Part shown: positions 49,623-60,189 of the stretch, piece after piece | Layout of the letters: the number at the start of each line of letters is the position of its first letter | How positions within the stretch are numbered: the first letter of the stretch is position 1 | Assembly (NCBI RefSeq): GCF_020520425.1 | Contig: NC_079489.1 | Coordinates: 87,845,810 to 87,909,809, forward strand | Reading direction: 5' to 3' | DNA length: 64,000 bases | Source: Spinacia oleracea | Taxonomy: Eukaryota; Streptophyta; Magnoliopsida; Caryophyllales; Amaranthaceae | The notes under the pieces: generated by a model | Database searches by the model: none | The model's input: only the letters and a program-made list of their open reading frames with translations | Told to the model about the DNA's origin: nothing | Position numbers and translations under genes: made by a program

Positions 49623-50846
49623 TCAAGGGGGGTCAAAGACAACCAACTCTGGGTCATCACTAGTCAACAAGCTCTTCTTTGCCCCTTTGGGCACAAACAA
49701 CTTACCAAAACCACAACTCATGGAATGGGGACCAAACCAATTCTTCTTAGGCTTAGGATCGCCTTTCCTAGATTTCTTGCTCATGGACTTCTTACCATTG
49801 ATTGCCGGAGTGTGTGCTCCCACATCATCAAGATCCATCCCGAATGTTTCGGGAATGGTGATGACGTCATCAAAGGAGTCACCTAACACCAAAGAGCTCT
49901 CATGCACCTTCTTCTTCTTGGGTTCCCTATCAATCTTAACATCACACTTAGAAACACAAGGATTGTTAGGAGAATTAGCACAAGAGTAATGGTGCTCAAC
50001 ACATGCAATAGTGTCAATTTTCATGCAACTTCTCATTTTAGAGCAACATTGATCATCAATAGGAAGCTTGAAACTAGCCTTGGGGTCTCCCGCTTTCAAA
50101 GTGATAAGGCCACCTTGAACATCGATGAGAGCACCCGCCGTAGCCAAGAATGGCCTCCCTAAGATGATAGGGGTATGTGCGTCCTCATCGATGTCCAAGA
50201 CAATTAAGTCAACAAGTCAACTTCCCTATCACAAGGGGAACATCGTCAACCCTACCCAAGGGGAACATAACCGAGCGATCGGCTAATTGCAAAGACATAG
50301 GGGTAGGGGTGAGATCGCCAACACTTAGCTTCTCATAGATTTTGTATGGCAAAATACTTGCGCTCGCCCCCAAATCGCATAGAGCGTTGTCAAATTTCAG
50401 CTCTAGGATGCTACAAGGGATCGAGAAGCTCCCGGGATCCTTGAGCTTTGGGGGGAACGGGCTCGAAATCAAAGCACTACAATGCTCCGTTAGGTGCACG
50501 GTTTCATTGGTGCCACAAGTCCTTTTTCCGCTCAAAATGTCTCTCATGAACCGAGAATAATGTGGCATTTGCTTAAGCGCCTAGGTGAAAGACAATGACA
50601 CATATAACTTACTAATTGTTTCCCAAAACTTATGGAATTGATCATCTAGTTTTTTTCCGCAATTCTTTGAGGGTAGGGGGGAGGAGGAATTGGGAGAGGA
50701 GGAAGAGTAGTCTCCGTCGACTTATCACCATCACTCACGTCATCGACATGAGACTTCTCTTCCGCCACATCAAAGTCCGTAGACTCATTTCCCTTAGAAT
50801 CCTCACCCCAAGAGCAAGGAGCATCAACAAGCTTTAGCACCATCAT
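49623..50846 (-). pseudogene. Family B aspartic protease region
   Basis: Minus-strand readings give PYPQRIAEK, MPHYSRFMRDILSGKR, PPKLKDPGSFSIPC, then ALCDLGASASILP with the active-site Asp, LQLADRS, and TPIILGRPFLATAGALIDV, the order typical of Athila/Tat gag-protease. A cysteine-bearing tail follows to FDPP at 49623. The frame is broken near 50205, near 50645, and between 50846 and the gag part. Athila/Tat elements normally continue into RT here. Instead the sequence runs into the gggaggcaaccca motif and the motif array, so pol has been deleted. Confidence 0.85.
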
Positions 50847-51296
50847 CTAGAATCATCCCACTCCTAGTCACAACCGAATACATTTGCTTAGGAGCTCGAC
50901 CTTGGGGTGGGAGACTAGTATGCACTTGTTGCTCTTTAATGGTGCTAGCTAGTTTTTCTAATTGAGTTTCAATCATTTTCTAGTGAGTGTTGGATTGCTT
51001 GAATCCATCCTCAAACTCAACATTCTTCTTGGCTTGCTCCCCCACGAACGACTCCATGAGAGCCTCAAGGTTAGACTTGAGAGGCGGGAGCGGTGGAGGT
51101 GCATTGCCATAACCACTAGGGTTTTGTTGGAATTGGTTTCAATAGGTCCTCGGCCCATTGAATCCGGGAGGTGGAAATTGAGAAACACCGTATGGACCTC
51201 CCGAGTTCAACGGATAACCCCCACTAGAGGCACCCTAAATTGCCCATAAGAATAGTTGTAACCCCCTCCACCTTGATGGTTGGGATTATAACTACC

Positions 51297-52588
51297 TTAA
51301 TTGTCTTTGGCTTGATTTCCAAGACCATGAGATTGACCATATCTATAGCCACCTCGGCCTTGACTATCATACCCACCTCCTTGGCCAAAGCCTTGGTAGG
51401 ATCCATGCATAGGGGGCCCTCTAGGTGCTTGCCTAGCAAAGTTTTGATTATTGGGGTTATCATATCTAGACCTCTCATTCAAAGCATGGGCATATTCCAT
51501 ATTAAAATCACCTTCACAAGAAGGGCCATAATCCACATAAGACACATTATGCACCAAAGGACAAGCATTAGGGAAATGACCATAGTCTTGACAATTATCA
51601 CAAAAAGATGTGCCCATAGGCATTGTGTCATAGGAACTCACCTTGCTCTTCCCCTTAGTGAGAAGAGAAGCCGAAGGCGGTGGAATTGTTGATGGCGATG
51701 GTGGTTGACTTGGTGTGCTCTCTAGCTTTTCCAATCTCGAGCTAAGCTTCTCAATGATCCGTGCTTGCTCCATAGCATATACCGACCCTTTACCATCATC
51801 ACTCCTACCCTTGCTATCATAGTTCCTTGTACCAACATGCCAAGCTTGGTAATTTTGAACTACATCCTCAATTATCTCTTCTATTTGATTTTCGGTCTTG
51901 TTCATTATGGGACCACCCGCTCCCGCGTCTAGAGTCGTCTTGGAGGTCGGGCTCAACCCCATATAGAAGGTTTGGAGTAGCAACCACTTAGGGATCCCAT
52001 GGTGAGGGCACTCCCTTTGGTATTCTTTGAATCGGTCCCAAGCTTCAAAAAGCGTTCATCCCGCTTTTGCTCAAATGATTGAATTTTGTGGAGATATTCC
52101 GCCGTCTTGCCATGAGAATAGAACTTGCTCAAAAATGCGCTTGTCACTTCATTCCAAGTTCGAAAATAATTTGGCTTAACCTCCTTGTCAAGCCAATCGC
52201 TAGCTCGTCCTAGGAGAGAGAAACAGAATAGAGTCAACCGCACATAGTCCGAAGTCACACCATTGTGTTTGATTGTATCACAATAGTGTTCGAATTATTT
52301 TAGGTGCTCGTGTGGTGACTCGTTGCTCTTCCCACAAAAAGAATGTCTTTGAACCAAGTTAATCAAAGCGGGTTTTATTTCGAAGTTATTAGCATTGGTT
52401 GTGGGAGCTTGGATACCGCATGTTGCCTCAAATGCTCTCGGTATACCCAAATTCTTGACCTGGAGCGCCATGGTTTCAAAGGTTTGATCACTTTCTTCTT
52501 GTTCCACGCCTACACTCAAGGATTCAAACCGGTTGTGGCTTGACGAGCGAGTTCGAACGCGCCTTAATCTCCTTAATGTCCTCTCCAA
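51297..52588 (-). pseudogene. Family B gag (retrotransposon gag with zinc knuckle)
   Basis: Starts near MERTLRRLRRVRTRSSS. Contains the retrotransposon gag core: RLTLFCFSLLGRASDWL, WNEVTSAFLSKFYSHGKTAEYL and LLLQTFYMGLSPTSKTTLD, then a zinc knuckle CX2CX4HX4C (CDNCQDYGHFPNAC) and a Gly/Tyr/Gln-rich tail. A stop at 52295-52297 and a frameshift near 52050 break it. It forms the virus-like particle core in intact relatives. The primer site lies 170 bases upstream of this start. Confidence 0.88.
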
Positions 52589-52760
52589 TTCAAGGTCAAG
52601 AGGGAGGAGAGACCTTTGACGTTATCGACCTCTATCAAGCATACAAACTCAAAGAAACACGTGAGTATTGCAAAGGAAAAGAAAGCAAAACAAAAATGCA
52701 ATGTTTTTGTATTTTTCTAATGGTAAACTAGTCTCAACAAAACTCAATAACAACGACCGT

Positions 52761-52778
52761 TCCCCGGCAACGACGCCA
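52761..52778 (-). other. Primer-binding site, tRNA-Asp type
   Basis: On the minus strand TGGCGTCGTTGCCGGGGA lies three bases after the 5' LTR. It is complementary to the 3' end of plant tRNA-Asp with one mismatch. Athila/Tat elements commonly use this primer. Confidence 0.85.
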
Positions 52779-52781
52779 TTT

Positions 52782-54453
52782 TGATAAGGCGATTTTCCGT
52801 CGTTGAAAAGAAAACCACCTAACCAAACAAAATTTATAAACTCCTAACTAACCGGCTATATGGACTATAGCGGCAAGTATAGGGATCGTCCCATAGAAAG
52901 GTGTGCATTGAGTCAAGACGTTAAGCTAGTTTGGACAAAAGTTGGTTTGAATTAATCTCTAGGAATACTAAGCTAATCAATCAACAAATTAAACCAATAT
53001 AGGGAAACGCTAGGGAGTTGGGGATAGGCTAGGGAATTGGGGGAAATGATCTAAACAATCAAGCAATCATGATGATGTAACGACTTAGTGCATAAGGGAA
53101 TAGAATCGAATGACGTGCTCGCCACCTCTCGGATGGAGCACGCGAAGCATCTAATCTATGGAAGAGCTTTTGCCTAATCCCAAACTACATAACTTGCATA
53201 TAGGAACCACTATTCACTTGCATAAAATAGGCTCACAATGTCTTGCCAAACCTAGACTATACATTCCAATCAAATCCAATCAATTAGTATTTGCAACTAC
53301 TACTCATTTAGTCATGGATATCCTATCACTAAATGAAATTTAATTACATCAACCAATCAACATTCAACCATCAATTTCCCCTAATTAAGCCCCTAGATTC
53401 TCCCCTATCCCTAACCTAAATCTACTCACTACACATGCTTGAAATTAGGAAATTCATGAATTCTAGGCAAGCAATCATGTAATTAAAAGAGTAAAAGGAA
53501 GGAATCAAGAAGTTGAGCATTCAATTGCAAATCAAAAGAGAATTGAGAATTAATAAAACTAAAATCAAAGCAAAGAGGAATTCAAGAATTAAGGTAGAAT
53601 TAAAGAACAATAACAAAATAGCAAGAACAAAGAACTAAGGAATTGAATTAAAATTGCAAGAAATTGAAAGAGTTGAAGAAATTACAACTTGAAGCTTCAA
53701 AGCAATGGAGTTTCTCTCTCTAGAAATGCTGAAAATGTAATTGGGAATTCTAAAAATGTAAATGTAAAAGTGAATGTTCTAAAATTAAAATGAAAAATCT
53801 ATTTATAAGTTTCCCCAAATAGAAGCTTTAATTCAAAAATCTGCAGCCCGCGTCGACATTTGGTCGCACATACCCTTTGTGCGATCGAACGGAGAAAGCT
53901 AACTCGAGCACACATTTAATCCTGTGCAAGCAAACGAAGCGAAGACAACTCCCTTCGTCATGTTCGAACGAACAAGAATTCTTGTTCGGTCGAATAAGCT
54001 TTTCTTGGCCCAAGTCTTCTACGGTTTCAAATTTGGTCGAACAGCTAATCTTGTGTGGGCACACAAATTCTTGTGCGGTCGAAAGAAAACATGTGCGGTC
54101 GAACGTCAAAATTGGGGACATTCTGTCTCTGAAATCCATTTTGTGCGATCGTTTAACAGAGCTCAATCGTACATAGGGGCTCTTGTGCGATCGAACATAA
54201 AGAGATGTTCGGTCGCACAAAGTTGTGTCTTCCTTGAGTCACCAATTCTTCACTGTTCGGGCGCACAAACTCCTGTTCGGTCGCACATCCTCTGTTTTGG
54301 CTCCAATCTACTTGTTTTCCATCATATTTCACCATAATCACCTATAAAGCACAAGATGGAGGGAAACTTATAAAAATCATACAAAAAACTATAAAAACTA
54401 TGAAAAAGCATAATAAACTAACATGAAATCCTAAGCTAAGAGCGACATTTATA
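52782..54453 (-). repeat. 5' LTR of family B element, with an altered terminus
   Basis: Near-identical to 42586-44262 but ends agcgacatttata instead of gacataaatgtcgctcatca, so the terminal palindrome has lost about ten bases and its centre is flipped (TTT for AAA on the plus strand). The 5-bp duplication ccgcg follows at once. It carries its own motif array (53855-54300) and minus-strand TATA box (about 43600 equivalent, near 53800). Confidence 0.9.
53855..54300. repeat. Second LTR copy of the family B motif array
   Basis: Same motif series as 43655-44100 with a few substitutions. It shows the array was copied with the LTR and has not grown or shrunk since. Confidence 0.85.
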
Positions 54454-54992
54454 CCGCGCTCGTCGCTGCCCGCACGCACACACTACTTCGTGTGTGTCGT
54501 GTATTATCCTTGTTCCGGATAATTCTTTTGCGCCCAATCACATCAAATTCGTGATTCTACCGTGCTATAGGCCGGTTTGGTATATTTCTCTTTTTCCTTG
54601 CCTATTCTATTTCAATCCCGTATTTTTAAAATATTGATTTTTGATTATTAAATTGCTGGGAATGGTTATGATCGAACACCGTATTGTGATGTTTTTTGTA
54701 TTGAATTTCATAAGAATGATTTTAATTACATGGAGTATTATTTTCAGATTTAATAATTATTTAAAGTGTCAATTTTTATGGCCAAAACATGATTTTTATG
54801 CTTAATCATTGTTAGGGTATTAATCCCAACCTATTAGGAAATCGTTTTACATAATTTAATGTGAAATTAAATTATGGGATTCCACTTAAATTTTCAGATT
54901 TATCAAAAGGACTTAAAATGTCGATTTTTAATAATTTTATGGTCCAAAAGTCAATGTTTTACTCTAGGGATTGAGTTGACTATTTGAGACTA

Positions 54993-55634
54993 TCTATATT
55001 AATATATTAAAAGGCGTTTTGGAAAACGTCTATGTGTCACGTAGTACTCTTCCCTTTGCGCCACATCATTCACTCACCAAGTGGTATGTCATGTCATGGA
55101 TAACCAAAAATCAATACAACGAGGTTCGAACTCTAGACCTCATGTCTGAATGATAATTCTCATTACCATCTGATCCAACCACCAATTGTTGTTTATTTCT
55201 TCACATTAATTTATAAATAAATGTTAACATGAAGTCTAAACCAACTAAATTTTTATTTGATTTTTTATTTTCTATGGAATATTTTGAAAACAATAAAAAT
55301 AAATAATTAGGACAACTATGAAGAAACATGATGTCATGAATCTCATAAGCATCAACTGTAGAAATACCTTGCATGGCTGCTTATATCTAATTTGGTGTTA
55401 TTAATTTGAAGCACTTAGTTCCACTAGAAAACAAATTATACAATTGTAAGATGATCTTATTGAAAAATTATTTGGCATGATAAATGACGTAGTGTGTCTG
55501 TGTAGTTGACAAACTTAATTGATGTTTTTCACTTTAAGGTATACATGTATTTCGTCAAATATTGAGTTCAAGAAAAATCTAAAATTTTAACTATTCAATG
55601 TAGCGATCGGGTCATCGCCCGGACCACACACTAG
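54993..55634 (+). mobile_element. Non-autonomous Helitron (642 bp) in LTR copy A
   Basis: Starts TCTATATTAATATATTAAAAG after A and ends CGGGTCATCGCCCG hairpin, then GACCACACACTAG before T. The unoccupied site is visible in the reversed LTR copy near 61880-61915, where gagacta joins tta with no gap. Ends match the Helitron at 13819-14434. Confidence 0.93.
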
Positions 55635-57599
55635 TTAATTAATTAAATAACGACTATTTCCTAACTAAAACATGGGTTTTAAAATCTATAAAAATTGCTG
55701 AAAATTTAATAAACATGGATAATAATTAAGTTTTCCTATTTTGATTATAGGAGGAGATTTCTAGCTTTGAGTCGTGATTCGCAGAGTGGCCCCGTACTTA
55801 AGTATTCCAAGTACGTACATGACTAGGGGTGACCACCTATTCCATGAGCACTATATGATGTGTATTGATTGTGAATCATGTGAACTTAAAGTGTTGAGAA
55901 TTCATGTTTGATGTGTGAACAAGTATGTTATGGTTTATTAATGCTTAATGAAGCTTTGCGAACAGTCATATTGTGACCTTTAATAATCGTTGAATTATGT
56001 CAAGCAAGTTGTTCAATTTGATATGCATGTATGAGTATTTCGCATGCAAGTTATGTTTATGCTATTGTACGGGATGTCTAGCATACTTTGAGCCAAGTGT
56101 CTATGCCTCAGTGCATTATTTATTCTGCCGCAGTATAGAATATGTTAGGGGAGTCTATGTGAATTGAACTAATGACTATTCGTGCTATGAGCACACCCCG
56201 CTTGTTAACAGGCAATGTCGGGTTATCTCAAACAGTGTTTTTGAGAAGGAACATTGGGAGTAATAACACTTGAGTCCTATGTTTGATCACAAGTCCTAAA
56301 GTATTAAAATGAAGTGTTCATGTTTGAGTGCTTGCTTTGTTTTTGAGTCTTAAGTCGCCTTGTACATAAAATATTAATTAACGTAAAGTGCAACTCAGAA
56401 TGAGCTTCAAAACTCTTGGAACGTGTATACCTTGAGTATGAACAATGGGGGGAGTCTTGCCGGAAAACTTGTACTCGTTAAATAATACAAGACGTTGTTT
56501 CATTCTTTATTTTATGCTTCTATGCACTGGAATTCCTGTTGGTATGGCCCGACTGTCGGTAGGAGTCCGAATTATTATTATTTGGTGTATGGTTAGCTCC
56601 CATCACCCTTTTCTTTCCTTTTGAGGATACTTTATTTTACCTGTTCGAAGCTACTTCTTATTTTACTTGTTTATTATATGGATTTTGCATGTGGATTATT
56701 TATTCGTTGAGTGAAGCATGTTAGGATAGAACATTATTCTAGCTTGTTCGCACTCAACTTTTGTTGAATTCGTGCTTTATGTCTTTCGGTCATGGCCTTT
56801 ACCTTAATGACCCTATGATGATCCATCATTGCATTTGCGTTGTTAGGGAGTAGATTTTAATAAAACAGGTTTGTAAAGATAACTTGCGGGAGAAGTTATC
56901 ATGGGAATCGTGGTTGAGAGCTTATTCCCACTTCCGTATTTTATAATCTCTAGTTTTATTTTAGTCATGACTACAGTTTGAATTTAAACCTTAGTTAAGT
57001 GATTTCCTAATTAACCTACTAGTATTTTATGCACGCAATGCGTGCGGAATTTTACAAATATTAGGGCACTCAATACGTGCGATATTAAATTGAAACGTCA
57101 CATTATTGCATCTAATAACCTCAAATAAACTTTGGACATTTTCTAGTCCATTTACAACCCGGGTTTTGAATGCATGAAGGACAAATAAAAGTGTGTTTTT
57201 ATTTTTTACCAACCTAGACGTCATCAAATGGATGAAAAGAAACAGAAACAGAAACAGAAACGCTTCTAACAATCAGTATCGAACCAAATCCTTGAAATCA
57301 CAAAATAACCAAGGCTGCTTGTTTCAAAAACAAATGTATAAATTATCATAGGAAATAGTCCATTCCCACAATAGTTGTGGAAAGGTAACAAAAGAACAAA
57401 ATATAAATTGATTATATCATTACAATCAGCTTCACAAAATGCCAGAACTTCTGCCAGGCACTGTTAGGTACTAACACAGTTTATAGTTAGACTAACTTTC
57501 CCGATACTGCCCAGTTGGGCAATGTTTGTACTGCAGAAGAGAATGACACCCTTTGCAGTCTATCATACTTAACCATTGCAGATTTGCAGTAGCCTTTGC

Positions 57600-58081
57600 G
57601 TTCCCTTTTTCTCTTTAGCTTCTAGCTGTGAAGCAAGTTCATTTTTTTTTTAAGGTCCTGAATTGCAGCAAGTAATGCTTCCTTATTGTTGTCTGTTCTT
57701 TTTAGCTCTTCCACTTGGTGACTCTTCTCCTCAAGTGAAGCCTTAATGGATGCAAGGCTAACCCCGGTAATTACTTTATTTAGTCAAATGATTATGATGG
57801 TTAGATTTCTAACTCAATTAGTACATATAATAATAGGTAAAAAAGACATCAAGTAATAATTAAGTATATACCTTTCATGTTCTTCGGTAAGTGGAACACC
57901 CCATTCGACATTCAACTCAAACTTCTTTTCTCTAACCTGTTTCAGAACATCAATAGCTTTGCAATAAGGAATTCTCTCAAACGTAGTCGACACCACTGAT
58001 TGTAAACGACCAACAATTCTTTGATCCACTCGTTTAAGGACAAACTTCATATCTTCAGTACCGTTTTCTAGTACCCATTTG
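57600..58081 (-). pseudogene. Captured asparaginyl-tRNA synthetase exons, in reversed order
   Basis: One exon is 58081-57872 (210 nt, acceptor ctaag|, donor ag|gtatat). It encodes KWVLENGTEDMKFV, RLQSVVSTTFERIPYCKAI and KKFELNVEWGVPLTEEHE, part of the class II catalytic core of plant cytosolic AsnRS, which charges tRNA-Asn with asparagine. A second piece, about 57757-57600, encodes LEEKSHQVEELKRTDNNKEA and ALLAAIQDLKK, then, after a shift at a poly-A run, NELASQLEAKEKK. This resembles the coiled insertion that lies N-terminal to that core in the same enzyme (from memory). In the Helitron it comes after the core exon. Splice sites are kept, so genomic DNA rather than mRNA was captured. Confidence 0.75.
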
Positions 58082-58838
58082 CTTAGGTGATGTTCAGTAA
58101 TAGTACAGAAATGATGAAATCACCACCAAAACTTATCTTTTCAAGGAAAAAGGGAAAATCCACAAAAACACAAAAAATGCTCAAAATAGCAGATGATCAG
58201 TCCCAACCTTCAATCAAGAAATTCCCAAAATCAAACTTAATTCATACAATGGTCACAACTCATAATCCAGTAAAAAATAAAAACAAAATTAAAAAAACCA
58301 CAAAGTTAAAAGATACCCTTTAATCAATGTTTTTTTAGGGAAGGTACCCATTAATCAATTTATCAAGAGGGAAATGGGTTATAATCAAAATTTTAAAATA
58401 AAAATACAATAAAAAAAGTTACAGAGTGATCATAAGAATAAATGAAAAATAAATAAAAAAAATTATACCTGTGAGAAGCAGGAGCAGCAGAGAGGGGAGC
58501 GAGTTGGAGAGTGAGTTTATACCTTCAGTATAGTTTTCTAGTACCTAATGGTGGTGCTGTTCAAACATGGAAAACAAATAAGTAAAGAAATAAAACAATG
58601 AAATTATGTACAATTAGCATAGATTTCTTCCTACTTCAAAGTGCTTTAAAATTGCATCATATGGGATTATTCATAAATCTAAACTCAAACATAAATGTAA
58701 GTATACCAAAAGATTGGAGAACTCCAATTTATTACCAGCTGTAGAGAAATTCTCTTCACCATTATCTTTATCTTTCACTCCTTTGCCTCACCCTCTCACT
58801 TTATTCTACAAACTGTTCACTTGACTGTCATCATCCAT

Positions 58839-58950
58839 TCTATCATTACCTTGATTAACACTATTTCCACCGTCTCTTGCACTCATCCAAGAAGGCAAGG
58901 CTCGCTTCAGATTCTTAGCAGTCTCAGTATCGAGACTTGGCTTTCAAGAC
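58839..58950 (-). pseudogene. Unidentified captured exon-like fragment
   Basis: The minus-strand reading LDTETAKNLKRALPSWMSAR and the following acidic stretch have normal protein-like composition, unlike the surroundings. I do not recognise the family. It lies in the same direction as the Helitron. Confidence 0.35.
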
Positions 58951-60189
58951 GACATATCAAAAATCAATCCCCTTACTATTCAAACTTCTTCTAATGGGAT
59001 TCACTCACTGATGGATTAACTCAAACCTCTAAACACAACCACATACAAAACCAACAATAACCAGCACCTTAATTTATGTCAACATAATCCTACTTGAAAC
59101 CAAATTTTCAACATAATAACGGACAAACGAAAAACTGAAATCTCAGTTTGAATCCATATCATAATTTCCATTGTACCATACATTATGCCCCACCAAACAA
59201 TATTATCAATACTCCAATTTCAAGCAGATATAAACAAATTGCCCCAACTTGCCATTTCATCCAAATCATAAAATCATCCATAAAAGAAACATGATACATG
59301 TAATCAAAGAATTACAAACAATAAAGAAAGTAATTAAGGATTTATCTATATGTATAATGAACTGATCATGCATCATTATTCATCAGCATACATTACAATA
59401 CTATAATTTCCCCTAAAATGGAAAGAAATAAAAGAGGAAGTTGACTTTTACATAAATTTGAAAGGGAAAGTAGTACATACCTTGATGATTCTGGAGAGAG
59501 ACCTCGACACTCCCCAATATATTGCCCAGTTTCCAGCAAATAAAGCTTCACAAAATTGTTCGACAAATAAACCGCCATGGCCGATCAATCTTTCCTTTGC
59601 AACAAAAAAAAATACATAAGATGAAATTGATTTTGAAACAATTTGAAAACCTAATTGAAATTTACAGAATCCTAATGTGGATGTCGCCTTTTCTACGAAC
59701 CTTAACAATGACAGCGATCATCGCAGTCGCTACTTTTTACCTCCTCCGTCGCGGTTTCCGATCTTTTCGGCGTTTTCAGCGGCTTCGGGGACGAATATAG
59801 AGAAGATCAGACGGTGATGGCAATGACATACTAAACTGTAGTCTAAAGTAGAGAAGATCCGTCTCCATTCTTTGTAAATTTATTTTGTAGTTTAGTGTTT
59901 TTTAGATTTTGGGCGATGGAGTTTGAGGAAGAGAGAGATAGAGTGTGCGGTGGAAGAGACAGAATATTTAGGGTTTGGAATAGAGGTTGGAGTACGTTTA
60001 GAGTAGGGGATGGGGGTTTTTTTGTCATTTACCTGGGGACACGAAAAGTGGGATTACAATTTTAACCTCAGCTCTTCGCTTATATAATAGAGATTTAATG
60101 TTTAGTTTTGGGCCTTAATGGTTCCAAGTTGTTTTGTGACAATTAACTATTTATTATATTTGAAATTTAGTTAAATTCCGCTGCGTAAT

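Larger units (their letters stand above)
42586..54453 (-). mobile_element. Non-autonomous Athila/Tat-like gypsy element, family B (11.9 kb)
   Basis: LTRs lie at 42586-44262 and 52782-54453, with the 5-bp duplication ccgcg outside (42581-42585 and 54454-54458). The primer site at 52761-52778 fits tRNA-Asp with one mismatch. On the minus strand the order is LTR, gag, protease, a gggaggcaaccca junction (about 49568), a motif array and leader, the extra ORF (46643-48414), a purine-tract-rich 3' region, LTR. No reverse transcriptase, RNase H or integrase is present, so it must have moved with enzymes supplied by another element. It inserted into LTR copy A. Confidence 0.9.
57019..60093 (-). mobile_element. 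Gene-capturing non-autonomous Helitron (3.1 kb) in LTR copy A
   Basis: On the minus strand it begins TCTCTATTATATAAGCG and ends in hairpin GCACGCATTGCGTGC, then ATAAAATACTAG, with A before and T after. It carries exons of an asparaginyl-tRNA synthetase (57600-58081) and two further exon-like pieces (58839-58950 and about 59480-59800, both minus) that I cannot name. No Rep/helicase is encoded, so it depends on an autonomous Helitron. Confidence 0.88.

Noticed and set aside
59522..59800. 92-codon plus-strand ORF with a hydrophobic segment
   Set aside because: It runs against the Helitron direction and overlaps an exon-like minus-strand reading; no family resemblance.
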